Shown: positions 27,746 through 39,563, counted from the first letter of the stretch. The stretch is 64,000 nucleotides of DNA from CAVWUA01 sp963758025 (GCA_963758025.1 CAVWUA010000006.1:310001-374000), one strand, 5' to 3'. The notes: generated by a model not told the origin, from the letters alone. A program made the numbers and translations.

Positions 27746-29656
27746 TCAAGAGCCCGGATCGAGCCCCCGCTCCAACTCGTCGATCCGCCCTTCCAGCCGT
27801 TCGATCGGCCCGTGATCGGCGAAATCGACGGCAACGATGTCGGTGTCGGCGGGGCCGACGCCGTCCGTCAAGCCGAGTGCCTCATCCGGGAGCGTCTCAC
27901 GCAGTTGCTCGACGACCTTGACCTTGATCTGTTCGGTGGTCAGCCCGGCGACGTCGATATCTCCATGAACTCCAAGGTCGAGCGTGCCATCATGCCGCAC
28001 GGTTCGCTCGCCACGAAACGGGCGTTCGAGCTTGCGCTGAATCGGCCGTCCCGGAACTTCATACATCGCGACGTACAGGCGATCGTGGGGCACGGCGACC
28101 CTCTCCAGTTGCCGGCGAAGATCGTCGCGCCAGCGTCTGGTGTTCAGGAAGCGTTTCTCCGCCTCCAGGACCTGCTGTTTCGCGGCTTCACGACGCTCGT
28201 CTCCCGCCGGAGTGATGTCGAGCTGCGCCAGTTTCTCCTGCTCGACCGCAGCCCGCAGGGCGTCCCTGGCCGATTCGTGAACCTTCTCAAGGGCCTCGAT
28301 CCGACCGCGAAGTGTGATTGGCGGCTCGCGCGATTCCTCGGCCTCGTTGGTCGGTCGGCGCAGGCGTGGATATCCGGCGAAGCTCCCAGACCTGATTACC
28401 CGGCCTGGGTTCGAAATCCACGGGCCGCCGACCGAACCGCTCCTTGGCGAAGCAGATGGTCAGGCGATCGTCCTCCACCCGGTAGATCCCCAACAAGTCC
28501 TGGTCCGAATCCGACACATCGGGCTTCAGGTCAATGTGCATGGGATCGGGGTCCGGGTCCACGGAGTATCCGACGGACGCGGCGGGGGTGGCTAACGCGC
28601 GATCGGAGATGACGACCCGCACGCCGTCCCGCAGTTCCTCGCTTCGGATGCCGCGGGTGAAGTGGCTCATCCTCCAGGTTCCCTGGATGCCTCCAGGCCG
28701 GCGGACATCCTCCGCGCGATCCCCTGCCGGCGAATGCGGCGAGGAATCCTCCTTCGGCTCTCCCCCCTCGCCGCGCCCCTGGGCGACGGCCCCGAGGCCG
28801 AAGACCAGCAACCCGGCGGCCACGATGCCCGCCGCAATCATCTTGATCTGGTTTCCGATCATCGCGTGAATCACTCCTTCCGCTAGCAGAATTGCCGCCG
28901 AGGACGCCCCGGCGGCGGCCGTGCGGGACGCGAACGCGGTCGCGGCGCGGGTCGTGGTCTCGATGAGAGCGGGGGATACGGCTGCCCTCGCCCCGTCGTC
29001 CAGGGTTGAGGCCAGCACGGCTGCCGTTGGGGCGAGACCCCGACGCGCCAGGCGGCCCCGGAGCAAGTCGCGGGCGCGGGAGAGGCGGCCCTTGACCGAG
29101 CCGATCGGCCAGCGAAGGGCGCATCGCCGCCTCCTCGTGCGAATAGCCTTCGAGGTCGCAGAGCACGACCACCGCCCGGTAATTCGCCGGGAGCCGGTCC
29201 ACCTCCTCGACGATCGCCGCCCGCAGGTCGCGATCGGGGCCGTCGGGGGCGGGGGCCTCGGCGATGAGTTCGAGGGACGGCCGTTCCTTCGCATCCCGAC
29301 GCGCCGCGTCTTGCCTCGATCGCAGCGCCACGCGGCACGCCACTCGGTGCATCCAGGGACCGAGCCGACGACCATCGCGGATCGTTCCGGCCCGGCGCAC
29401 CAGGACCAGGAATGTCGCCTGGAACGCATCCTCGGCGTCGTGCGGGTCGGCGCAGGACGCGGCGGCAGACGCTCAGGACCATCGGCCCGTGTTGCCGGAC
29501 CAGTGCCTCGAACGCGACCGCGTCGCGACGGCGGACGAACCGCTCCAGGAGCTGACCCTCAGTCAGTCCGGAAACGGTCCCCTCGCCGTACAGCCGGTGA
29601 ACCTGCCGCACAACCGCGCCGGTGTCTCCGCCAGGTGTCACGATCCGCCTCCCCAT
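27746..29656 (-). CDS. ECF sigma factor fused to TM, TIGR03067-like and Poly_export-like regions (frame changes)
   Basis: This gene encodes about 636 residues over several frames. From ATG 29656 the N-terminus is a planctomycete ECF sigma factor: Q-V-H-R-L-Y-G-E-G-T, L-L-E-R-F-V-R-R-R-D, A-F-E-A-L-V-R-Q-H-G-P-M-V-L (region 2). Region 4 (L-P-A-N-Y-R-A-V-V-V-L-C-D-L-E-G-Y-S-H-E-E-A-A) follows. A membrane segment is next (M-I-A-A-G-I-V-A-A-G-L-L-V-F-G-L-G), then a TIGR03067-like part (I-Q-G-T-W-R-M ... L-L-G-I-Y-R-V-E-D-D-R-L-T-I-C), a coiled-coil linker, and a C-terminal part with D-G-T-L-D-L-G-V-H-G-D-I-D-V-A-G-L-T resembling the Poly_export domain. Frames change near 29455, 29120 and 28375. 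Such a protein could link an envelope signal to transcription; this is inference. Confidence 0.75.
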
Positions 29657-29905
29657 CAGGCCCCCACATCGTCCGACCGTTGAGATAGAGCGTGCCGACA
29701 TCCGTGCGGTTACGGATTTCCACGAAATGATTGTCGGAGCGAGCGCATCGTCACCCGAGGCCCTCGGCGGCGGAAGGGTCGCCGCCGGACGAGAGGGGAT
29801 TGCCGGTTCCAGAGGGTATGCGTCAAGATTGGCCGGGATGGAGCGAATAGCGTGACAAAGGCCGACTCTCAACCAAGGCCGATCTCTCGTTGCAGGACAA
29901 TTCTC

Positions 29906-30391
29906 ATGACGTATGATCCCGATTTCCAAGGACCGTCGCCGAAATCCGGCCCCGGCCCCGACGTGTCACCCCCGGCGAGTGGGCTGGCGATCACGAGCCT
30001 GATCTCCGGCATCGTCTCGTATATTTGCGTGCCTGGGATTGCCGCCCTGGTCGCCATCGTGACTGGACACATGGCGCTCGGGGAGATCCGGCGGGAGAAT
30101 GGCCGCATCGGCGGGGACGCGATGGCGAAAATTGGCCTGGCCCTCGGCTATATCAACCTGCTGCTGTGCGCGATTGCCGTCGTGCTGATAGCGCTCGCGG
30201 CTTACACAACGGTACGCGTCTCCCAGGCGCCCGGCCCGCCGCCAACGATTCAGATGGTACCCGCGCCACCCGAGACGGCGAAGCGGCTGATTCCTCCCGA
30301 CGTACCGCCGCCGCTGGCGCCAACGCCCCCCGCGCCGAAGACGCTTCCCGAGGATGTGTTCAAGGATTCGGCGGAGCCCGAAGGACCTTGA
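29906..30391 (+). CDS. DUF4190-like small membrane protein
   Basis: A 161-residue protein from ATG 29906. A Pro/Gly-rich N-terminus is followed by S-G-L-A-I-T-S-L-I-S-G-I and two membrane segments separated by a short loop (G-H-M-A-L-G-E-I-R-R), matching the DUF4190 layout. The C-terminal third is Pro-rich and probably extracytoplasmic. Function is unknown. It is divergent from the ECF fusion and nearly convergent with the sugar isomerase (48 bases between stops). Confidence 0.75.
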   Translation: MTYDPDFQGPSPKSGPGPDVSPPASGLAITSLISGIVSYICVPGIAALVAIVTGHMALGEIRRENGRIGGDAMAKIGLALGYINLLLCAIAVVLIALAAYTTVRVSQAPGPPPTIQMVPAPPETAKRLIPPDVPPPLAPTPPAPKTLPEDVFKDSAEPEGP

Positions 30392-30439
30392 TTTCCGTTC
30401 AGCCCGATCGGACCTACGGAAACGATTTACGGTCGCGTC

Positions 30440-31439
30440 TCAGATTGTTCCAAGCAGGTCGGCGACCGGGCGGAGGTAGCCGACGGAGCGGGCCAGCCAG
30501 TCCAGGTCGCGCTCTTCCCAGGGGGTCGCCTCGATCTGTTCGGGGGTCGGGAGCGAACCCTGGGCGTACCGGCGCTCGCAGAGGGCGGCCAGGCGGACGA
30601 CGGCCGCGAGGGACTCGGGTTTCAGCTCCGGGAAGAACGCCAGCCAGGTCGGGTCGAAGATCGGCAGGTCGTACGTCCTCGGGTGCAGCTCGATCGAGAG
30701 GTTCAAGCCGGCGTTGGCCCGGCGTAAGGGAGCAAGCAACTCCGGGATCGGCATGATCCCCGCGCCGACGGGGCGGGCCTGCCAGACCAGGCCCCGCGAG
30801 GTGAAGGCCAGAACGGCGTCCTTGACGTGCGTGCAGAGGACGCGAGGGGCAAGCCGCTCGGCCGCGCGCACCGGGTCGTCGAGCCGCATGACGAGGTTGC
30901 CCGTGTCGAGCGTCACGCCGGAGACCTCCGGCCCGAGCTCGTCGGTGATCCGCAGGATCTCGTCGCTGGTCAGGTCCGCGTGCGTCTCGATGGCGACCCG
31001 CACGTTCCGCTCGCGGAGGACCGGCGACAGGTGTTTCAGCACCTGCAAGGTCGCGACGACCTGCTCATTCCAGGGCACATCGCGGCGGAAGCGGTCGTGG
31101 CGATCGCCGAAGTAGGCGCGGGCGTGGCGGCAACCCAGGGCGTCGACGGCCTCCACGTGCCGGGTCAGGTCGCGCGCGTGCTCCTCGGGTGTGACCGGGC
31201 GGCCCTCCTGGCGCCTTGCGCACGGGGTTCGGGCAGGGCAGGCCCACCTCCAGATACAGCCCCATCCCGTCGGCGAGCCGGCGGAAGCCCGACAGGTTCG
31301 CCGGGTTCAGCGAACGGTCGATGGTCGATGGGTCGAGAAACTGCACGCCGTCGAGATTCCGTTCTCGGGCGAATTGAAGCGTTTGCTCGGCAGTCAGGCC
31401 GCGATGGCTGATCGTGTAATGGTCGAGCCCAATGCGCAT
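30440..31439 (-). CDS. Sugar phosphate isomerase/epimerase, xylose isomerase-like TIM barrel (frame change)
   Basis: About 333 residues. From ATG 31439 the first frame reads M-R-I-G-L-D-H-Y-T-I ... L-D-G-V-Q-F-L-D-P. After a frame change near 31190-31210 it continues with V-A-I-E-T-H-A-D-L-T, V-T-L-D-T-G-N, C-T-H-V-K-D and L-S-I-E-L-H-P. These supply the Glu/Asp/His metal ligands of the AP_endonuc_2 barrel family. Likely role: isomerisation or epimerisation of a sugar or inositol derivative, often paired in planctomycetes with Gfo/Idh/MocA dehydrogenases. The substrate cannot be assigned. Confidence 0.8.
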
Positions 31440-31644
31440 CGGCGAAGGTCCACTCCGGGGATCTCGTGCGTTCCACACCGTTGATGGGTGATGGGGAATG
31501 ATTGAGGAAGAGGGTTCCGCGATTCAACCATCCGCCAACAAACATCCCATCAATGATGATTTGCACTAAAAAAGGCCCGTTCTCGCGGCTGGACATTACC
31601 ATCGCAGGAGAGGGCGTCTGCCGCAAGCCCATGCGGCGGGGCGA

Positions 31645-32412
31645 TCAAGGAGATTCCTCCCCGACCCGGGGCGCCGGGGGCGGGCGATCCTCGATCCGCA
31701 CGTGGAGCCGGAAGGCCGCCAGCAGGCGTTCGAAGCTCTCGGGCGTGATCGACGCCGGGGCGCGGACCCGGATCACTTTCCCCTCGTCCGCTCCCCAGAG
31801 CCGCAGGTCAATCCGCACCGCCGACGAGCGGCGCGGCCTGTGCGAGGCCCGTTGCCGGGGCACGTCCGGCGCGTCTTCTTCCGTAGGCGCCGGGGCGTCC
31901 GTCGCGATCGGTCGAAAGATTCCGTCCTCACCGAGCGCCCGGGCGAACCGGGCCGATTCAAGAAACGCCTCGGCGGCCGGAAGCTTGGCCGAGGCGGTGA
32001 TCTGCTCGTCGTGATAGAGCACGTTCGCCAGGACCGCCGCGTCCGGCAACCGTCGATCACCGAACCGCACGGCGAGGCTGGCGTACAGGGGGGGCTCTCG
32101 CAGGGCCTTCCGCAACAGCGAGGGGATCTCCTCCGGGCGGGCCGGATGGAGGATCCGGCGGGCCAGGTCCGTCAGGACGAGGCCGTCCCCTTCCGACTCC
32201 AGCAGACCGAACTGCTTCGACGCGCTGAGGGGGGCGGAGAAGCTGTTCGTCCGCAGGTTCTTGTACCCGAGGGCCTCGGCCAGGGCCGCCGTCGAGAGCC
32301 GCTCCAGCCCTTTCTCGTCGATGGAGCGGCAGAAGGCGACGGCCTCGGCCAGAGAGACCCCCGGGTAGCGGACGCTCCGTTCCCGCTTCGATCCGGGAGC
32401 GTCTCGCGACAT
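31645..32412 (-). CDS. Winged-helix-like hypothetical protein (DUF5343-like)
   Basis: A 255-residue intact protein. The first half, P-G-V-S-L-A-E-A-V-A-F-C-R-S-I ... L-S-A-S-K-Q-F-G-L-L-E ... L-T-D-L-A-R-R-I-L, has the helix pattern and ending of winged-helix DUF5343-type domains. The second half has a Pro-rich linker and a short strand-rich tail. Its ATG (32412) overlaps the stop of the upstream cytochrome gene as TGATG, so translation is probably coupled. GTG 32415 is an alternative start. Function is unknown. Family assignment is from pattern memory and uncertain. Confidence 0.6.
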   Translation of the reverse strand: MSRDAPGSKRERSVRYPGVSLAEAVAFCRSIDEKGLERLSTAALAEALGYKNLRTNSFSAPLSASKQFGLLESEGDGLVLTDLARRILHPARPEEIPSLLRKALREPPLYASLAVRFGDRRLPDAAVLANVLYHDEQITASAKLPAAEAFLESARFARALGEDGIFRPIATDAPAPTEEDAPDVPRQRASHRPRRSSAVRIDLRLWGADEGKVIRVRAPASITPESFERLLAAFRLHVRIEDRPPPAPRVGEESP

Positions 32413-35400
32413 CACTTGCCGCCAGCGGCTCCGGCCGCCGGCTTGACGTTGGACGTGTCCTTCAGGGACTCCAGGAAGGCGATCACGTCGGCGAAGTCCT
32501 GCTGGCTGAGCCCTTCGGCCAGGCCGCTGGGCATCAGGGAGACGTCGCTCGTCTTGCGCTCGTCGATGTCGTCCGCGGGAATGGTGATCCGCTTCGCCTC
32601 GGCGTCCTCGATGACCAGGCCCTCGGGCGTGTCGCTCTTGATGATCCCGGTCAGGATCTGGCCGTCGGCCGTGGCGACGACGACCGGCTCATATCCCGAG
32701 AAGATCTTGGCCGACGGGTAGAGCACGGAATGGATCAATTCCTCGCGGGGATACTGCGCGCCGACGCCCGAGAGGTCGGGGCCGACGGTCCCCCCCTGCC
32801 CTTTCACGGTGTGGCACTTGATGCAGGCCAGCCCTTGCACGTCGCTGAACAGGGCGCGGCCGTGCTCGGCGTCGCCCGTCGTCTTCATGGCGAAGGCCCG
32901 GAACGCGTCGGGGTTGAACCCGCCGGGGGCCGGTCCCTTGAGGAACGCGTACTCGGCCGGAGAGGCGACCTGCACGGCGAACTGCCAGCCGCCGCCATCG
33001 TTGCCGCAGGCGATCACGACCCGGTTCGCCCCCTCGACCAGATCGACGTCGAACCGATCCTGCTCGTGGGCGAAGCCGCGTCGATCCTGATGGTCGTACA
33101 CCTGTTTGCCGTTGACCCAGACCGTCAGGGTGTCGTCGGAGCCGACCGCCATCTGCGCCTTGCGGGCGCTCGGGCTCTGGAACTCGGCATAGCCGAACGC
33201 CAGGCGGTTGTCCCCCGTGTGGAAGTGCTGGCCGAGGTTGATCTGCCCCCTGTCATCGACCGGCTGCACCAGGGCCCACGTCACCGGCTTGTCGCCAATC
33301 GCGGGAACGGTCGCCGACAGGTCGATCGAGCCGGTGGGGTCGAACGGCGGCTCCGCCTTGCGGGGGAACGGGCCGAGGATGCGCCACTGGGTCAATGGAA
33401 CCAGGCCGGTGTAGATCCTCCGCAGCTCGGGCAGGGTGGCGGGGGAGAGCTCGTTGCGGCCGGCGAGACGATCGAGCAACGGCGCGGCCTCGTCGTGGAT
33501 GGCCGCGATCGCCGTGGCGGACGCCCTGCGGAGATCCTGGTTCTTGTCGGTCAGGCCGCGGAGGTACACCTGCACGGCGGAGACATCCGGCATGGCGGCC
33601 AGCGCGGTCATCGCCTCGAAGCGCGGTCTCCACCTGGTCGGCCGCCTTCAACAACTCGGGCAACGACTCGCGGTCCTTCAGGTTCACCAGCGCCGTGATG
33701 GCCGACTTGCGGACGCTGACCTCCGGGTCCTCCAGCAAGGGACGGATCTTCGGGGCGACGTCCTCGGTGCGGCCGATCTGCCCGAGGGCCTCGGCTGAGG
33801 CCGCGCGGACCGGGGCGGCGGGGCTAGAGAGCCTGTCCAGTATCACCGGGACCGCCTCGTCGGCGTTCAGTTTGCCGAGCGCGGCAAGCACGCGCGGCTG
33901 CCGATCGACCGGCAGGTCCTGCTGCTTCAGGAGTTCCGTCAGGGCCTGCGCGGCGACCTCCGTGCCGATCTGCTCGACCGCCGAGAGCGCGGCCTCGCGG
34001 ATTCCCTCGGCGGCCTTCGCGTCGCGGAGGGTGGCGGTCAGGGCCGGGAGAGCCTCCTTGTCCTTCAACGCGCCGAGGGCCAGGGCAATCTCCCGGCGCA
34101 CCGTCTCGTCGCTCTCGGCGGCGAATCGCGCCCGAAGGGCCGGCAGGGCCTCGCGGTCGCCGATCTGCTCGACCGCGTCGATCGCGGCCAGGCGGACGGC
34201 CACGGTGTCATCCCCCAGCTCGCGGCGGATCGTTTCGAGCACGAGCGGCGTCCCCTCCCACTCGATCACCTTGGCGGGGGGGCTGCCGTGGGTCGGGCGG
34301 GTACCCCACCACTTGCCGTCCCACGGACGGGCCTTGCGGTGGACGACCGCCAGGTACTCGACCGCCCGGGCCCGCTCGGTCTCGGGATGCTCGGGGTTCA
34401 ACGCGTATTCGATCAGCGCGGCGACGGCCCCCGGCTCATAGACCTGCTCCATCGCGGCGAGGATGCCCTGACGGACCTTGGCGTTGTCGCTGTTCAGTCC
34501 CTTCGCCACGATCGGCCAGTTGTTGATCCGCCGCAGGGCCTGGCGGGTCGAGAAGGCGATGAAGAAATCCTCCTCCGCCAGGTGCGGCAGGAGGGCGGGG
34601 ACCGCCTGCTCGTCGGCGATCCTCCCCAGGGCGATGATCGCTTGCAGGCGGACGGTCGGATCGTCGTCCTCCAGCAACTCGGCCAGCGGTTCGACGGCAA
34701 TCGGCACCTGCCGTTGACCCAGCGCCCGGGCGGCCTGCGCCCGGACGTCCGCCTCGGGGTCCTTCAGGGCGTTGAGGATCGGCATGGTCGCCTCGGGCGT
34801 GCCGCCGGCGATGCCGTCGAGGGTCCAGACGAGATGCCGGCGGGCCAGGGGCGGCGTGTCCTTCGCGTCGGCCAGCGCGGTCGTCACCGCGATGAGGGCC
34901 GCCTGCCCTTGCTTGATGAGCGCGTTCTGCGCCCGCATCCGTTCCTGAAAGGCCGGGTGATCGAGCTGCCGGATCTGCGCGTCGATCGGGTCGCTGTCCT
35001 TGCCGCGCGGGGGCGACGGTCGCGACTTCCCCCGCGTAGGTGATCGCCCAGACGCGACCGACTTTCTCCGGCTTGCCCCAGCCGCCCATGTTCCAGTCGG
35101 CGACGTACATGGTCCGGCCGTCGTGAGAGAGGGCCAGGTCGATCGGTCGGAAGTCGTTCGACGCCGTTGGGGACGGCGAAGTCGATCGCCTCATCGATCT
35201 GGAAGGTCGAACCATCGGGCTTGAACCGGAAGGCGTGGACCTTTCCCTTGCCCCACTCGGCCCAGAAGCCGACGCCGCGATATTTCTCGGGCCAGGCGTC
35301 TTCCTTGTAGAGCGACCGCGCCGCAGGGGGAGCCGCCGCCGTACTCGGCCATGCGGGGGAGGAAGCGGTCGGGGCGGTCGTGGTAGTCGTACGGATAGCC

Positions 35401-36144
35401 GTAATAGCCGCCGTCGACGTGGTGCGTGACGCGGGTCCACCAGCCGTCGCCGTCGTCGGTGTTGTCGTAGGTGAACAGGTTGTCGCGGGCGTCGAGGTTC
35501 GGCTCCAGGTGGTTCCGGGTGCCGGAGGAGATAGACCTCCAGCTCGGTGCCGTCGGGCCGGCAGCGGAGGGTGCCGCCCCCCTTGAGCTGGACGACCACG
35601 CCGTCCTCGGGCCGGGTCGCGCCGGGGACCCCCTTGTCGCCGACGGCGATGTAGAGCCAGCCGTCCATGCCGAACTGGATGCCCGAGACGATGTGGTCGT
35701 TCAGGCCGTGGTTGTCGGTCGGGCCGAGGTCCTTGAACAGGTCGTCCTTCTGGTCGGCCTTGCCGTCGCCGTCGGTGTCGCGAACGATCGTCAGGAAGGG
35801 CATGTGGCAGACGTAGAGGGCGTCGTCGTGCCAGGCCATGCCCTGAGATCGGCGCGGAACCCCTCGGCGAAGACGATCGGCTCCTGTCCGTCACGGAATC
35901 GGAGGATGCGGCCGTCGAACGCCTCGTAGGGGCCGACCTGGTCCATCGGGTCCTCGGCGACGAACAGCGAGCCGTCGGGCGCGGTGGCCACCTGGCTGGG
36001 ATACTCCACCGCCGGCACGGCGGCGACGAGGCGGACCTCGAACCCCTCGGGCACCTTGGGCAGGTCGCCGAGCGCGGTTCTCGCGGTCCAGAGCAACAGC
36101 GGCAGGATCACGGGCAAGGCCCGCCGGAGAGGAACAGAGGGCAT
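32412..36144 (-). CDS. PVC-type propeller / HEAT-repeat / c-type cytochrome protein (many frame changes)
   Basis: About 1244 residues in the order typical of planctomycete membrane-bound dehydrogenase-like proteins. A signal peptide starts at ATG 36144. A soluble dehydrogenase-like propeller follows (Y-P-S-Q-V-A-T-A-P-D-G-S-L-F-V-A-E-D; D-T-D-G-D-G-K-A-D; V-A-D-W-N-M-G-G-W-G). Then come a long HEAT-repeat region (nt 33600-34950) and a carbohydrate-binding-like domain. A C-terminal cytochrome c domain has C-I-K-C-H (nt about 32810-32826) and distal Met candidates in S-L-M-P. Frames change near 35845, 35525, 35330, 35160, 35020 and 33620. Likely an envelope electron-transfer oxidoreductase; the substrate is unknown. 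Confidence 0.8.
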
Positions 36145-36582
36145 GGGCGAGATTCCTGTTCAGGGCATCGGGATCGATCGTCAGGTTCTGAGCCGGTCGC
36201 GGGGCGAGCGAGTAGGGTGGGATCGTCCCCAAAAGGAGGGGCGGAGGCCGGATCGTTCCCTGGTCGTGAGTCACGCGGGACGGTCCGGGCCGTTCCGATT
36301 GTAATGCCGTGCCGCATCGACTTTCAACGCGCGAGCGGCCGGACCTTGCCCACATTCCCCCGGCCGCGAATTTCCTGACGTCATAATTGCTTGACATGGA
36401 TCTCTCCCCCCGGATAGCCTTGACTTGCTCGCTATGCCCTGATCCGCTCCGCTTGCGGATTTTGAAAAGGAACAATCCACGAGCAAGCCACGGCCATCGG
36501 AACATGCCCGTTGCTGCCAGGTATCTTTCACTCGCACAGACGGAACGAAGAGGTTCTCCCCACATCCCCGAGGGAGGGTGAC
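36145..36582. other. Divergent spacer between the cytochrome and histidine kinase genes
   Basis: A 438-base spacer between divergent genes. The middle (36375-36480) is less GC-rich than its surroundings and is the likely promoter area for the kinase gene. I see no gene and no clear palindrome. Confidence 0.4.
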
Positions 36583-39395
36583 ATGAATGGTCCCGCCTTG
36601 CTGGCGGATCATCTCAATGCACGGTTGGATGATATCCTCGCCCTCTGGCAAGCGACCGTCCAGCGCGAGGGAGATGTTCCCGAATCGGAGCGACTCTCGC
36701 TCCAGGAATTCATCGATCACATCCCCGAGCTGCTCGATCAGGTGGCGGACCGCCTGCGCGGTAAGCCGACGAACATCGAGCGGACGGGGAAGCAGCACGC
36801 CCGGAACCGCTGGCTCAACGGCTACGATGTCGGGGCGGTGGTCAGTGAGCTGGGGCACCTGCGCACCGCCCTGATCCGCGCGACCTTCGGCTATGCCCAG
36901 CAGGAAGGGCTCGATGTCGCCGAGCTGGAGCCGATCTGGCGGGCCATCAACGACGTGCTCAACGAGGTCACGACCGAATCGGTCGAACAGTTCCAGCGCC
37001 AGATGCAGACCGAGTTCGAGACCCGCCAGCACGCGCTGAGCGACCAGCGCCGCGCGGTGCGAGTCGGAGCGGCTGAAGCTGGCGACCCTCCTGGGCAACC
37101 TGCCGGTGGGGGTCTGGGTGGCCGGCGCCGACGGCATGATCCTCGCCACGAACCATGAGGCCGACCGGCTTCAAGGCGTCGCGTCGAGCGAGACGGTGGG
37201 CCGGCTCAATGTCTTCGTCCTCGGTGCCGAGATCCAGGTCTTTCGTCCCGACGGCACGCGGTACGACCGCCGGCCAGACCCCCCTGGCCCGCGCCTTGAA
37301 GGGGGAGATCGTCCGGCAGGAAGAGATCGTCCTGCGGCAAAGCGGCCAGCATCGCGAACTCTCAGTCAACGCCGCCCCCCTGGCCGGTCAGGACGGCACG
37401 ATCGTCGGCGCCGTGGCGGTCGCGCAGGACATCTCCGAGCGCAAGCGGGTCGAGAACCGCCTCCGGCAGCAGTCCGGCTTCACCGGCGCGGTCACCAACA
37501 GCATGGGCGAGGGCCTCTACGCGATCGACACGCGAGGGCCGCTTGACCTTCATGAACCCCGCCGCCGAACGGATGCTCGGCTGGACGGCCGACGAGCTGA
37601 TCGGCCGGGACATGCACGAGGCGATCCATCACAAGAAGCCCCGACGGCTCCCCCTACCCGCTCGCGGAATGTCCGCTCTGGCAGGCCTTCGAGTCCCGGC
37701 AGCGGGTCCAGGGGGATGAGTGCTTCGTCCGCAGGGACGGCGAACTCTTCCCCGTCGCCTTCACCATGGCGCCGATCCTGCTCGACGGCGAGTTCTCCGG
37801 CAGCGTGATGACCTTCAACGACATCACCGAGCGCAAGCGGCTGGAGGCCGACCTGGCCGAATCCGAGGCCCGCTTCCGCTCGATCGCCGAGCAATCCCCC
37901 GTCCTGATCTGGCGGGCCGACGCCGACGGCCAGTGCGACTACGTCAACCCGTCCTGGCTCGACTTCCGCGGCCGCCCCCTGGAGCAGGAAACCGGCGATG
38001 GCTGGACCGAGGGCCTGCACCCCGAGGACCGCGTCAACGACCCTGGCCCGCCGCCATGAGGCGATCCGGCGCGAGGAGCCGTTCGAGATCGAGTACCGCC
38101 TTCAGCGGCGCGACGGCCAGTACCGCTGGATCTTCGAGCGCGGCGTCCCCTACCACGACCACCGCGGCCAGGTCCTCGGCTATCTCGGCTCGTGCCTGGA
38201 CATCACCGACCGCGTCGAGTTCGAGACGATCCTCCAGCAACAGCGCGAGCTGGCCGAGGAATCCTCAAGGCACAAGAGCCGCCTGATGTCGGCCCTCTCG
38301 CACGACGCCCGCACCCCGCTGAACGCCGTCTCCCTCTCCGCCCAGCTCCTGGAGATGCACCACCAGGACGAGCCAGGACCCCGAGATCCAGGAGTGCCTG
38401 CGGACGATCCGCCACTCGATCGGCAACGTGCTCGACCTGCTGGGCGACCTGCTCGACCTCAGCCGGATCGACGCCGGGGTCATCCCCGTCGAGGTTTCCC
38501 ACTTCGGCCTGGGATCGACGCTGGCCGAATGCCTGGCGAGCGTCGAGGGCGTCAGGCGCGACAGAAGGGCCTGGAATGCCGGCTCGACCTCGATTCCCTG
38601 ACCGGCGCCGTGCTGATGACCGACCGCGCCAAGTTCAAGCAGATTCTCAGCAACCTGCTGTCGAACGCCGTCCGCTTCACCGACCGCGGGTCACATCCGC
38701 GTCGCCGCCGAATGCGACGAGGACCAGCTCCGCATCCACGTCGAGGATACCGGCCTGGGCATCGACCTGGCCGATCAGGCCCGGGTCTTCGACGAGTTCG
38801 CCCGGCTGGACCACCCGCATCGGCCCGCCGGCGAGGGGACCGGCCTGGGCCTGGCCATCTGCCGGCGCCTGGCCAACCTGCTCAAGGGGCGAGATCACCC
38901 TGCGGAGCGAGCCGGGCCGCGGCAGCACGTTCTCGCTGGTCCTGCCCAGCTCGGTCTTGACCCAGGGATCGGCCGACGACATCGCCGTCGCCTCCTCGAC
39001 GAACGAGAGGTCCGCCGCCCCCTCGGGCACGATCCTCGTCGCCGAGGACCACGTCGCCAGCCGGCAGGTCCTCTGCCGGGTCCTGCGCCGCCTGGGTTAC
39101 GGCGTGCTCGAAGCCAGCAACGGCCGCGACGCCCTGGCCCTGGCCCGCGAGGAACGTCCGGTCGCGATCCTGATGGACGTGAACATGCCCGTCATGGACG
39201 GCATCGAGACGACCCGCGCCCTCCGCGCCGACCCGGCCACCCGCGACCTGCCCATCTTCGCCCTGACCGGCGACGTCACGATCGTCAACCGGCAGCGCAT
39301 CGGCGACGCGGGCGTCGATGGCTTCCTGGAAAAACCCGTCACCCCCGAAGCCCTCCGCCGCGCTCCTGACGACCCTGCCGGGACGCGCGGGATAA
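36583..39395 (+). CDS. Hybrid histidine kinase: RsbRD-N, PAS repeats, HisKA-HATPase, receiver (many frame changes)
   Basis: About 937 residues from ATG 36583 (GGGAGGG upstream). Domains by position: RsbRD-like N-terminal sensor (36600-37020; R-W-L-N-G-Y-D-V-G-A-V-V-S-E-L-G-H-L-R), three PAS-type domains (37080-37450, 37480-37830, 37840-38220), and HisKA with phosphoacceptor S-H-D-A-R-T-P-L-N-A. HATPase follows (38600-38950; F-K-Q-I-L-S-N-L-L-S-N-A, E-G-T-G-L-G-L-A-I). The receiver (39030-39370) has I-L-V-A-E-D, I-L-M-D-V-N-M-P-V-M-D-G (phospho-Asp) and L-E-K-P-V. At least seven frame changes occur, but all core motifs survive in order. Signal unknown. The stop is TAA 39393-39395. Confidence 0.85.
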
Positions 39396-39403
39396 CTCGG
39401 CCG

Positions 39404-39563
39404 AAGAGCCTCACGCCAAGACGCGAAGACGCAAAGGTTCGCCAAGAAAGCGGAGAACAAAATCTTCCGGTCTTCCTGGCGTTCTTCCTTTGCGACTTCG
39501 CGTCTTGGCGTGAGGCTCTTCCTTCTTTTCTTGGCGCACCTTCGCGGCCTGGCGTGAGACGCT
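39404..39563. repeat. GAGCCTCACGC/GCGTGAGGCTC palindromic repeat, copy b
   Basis: A roughly 160-base copy filling the whole gap between the histidine kinase stop and the glycosyltransferase stop. The left arm is AAGAGCCTCACGCCAAGACG. The right arm (CTTGGCGTGAGGCTCTT) is followed by a second, partial right arm (CCTGGCGTGAGACGCTT). Confidence 0.8.

Noticed and set aside
36271..37149. A 292-codon minus-strand open frame over the histidine kinase start
   Set aside because: It is antisense to the RsbRD-like domain and spacer, with no ribosome binding site or family likeness.
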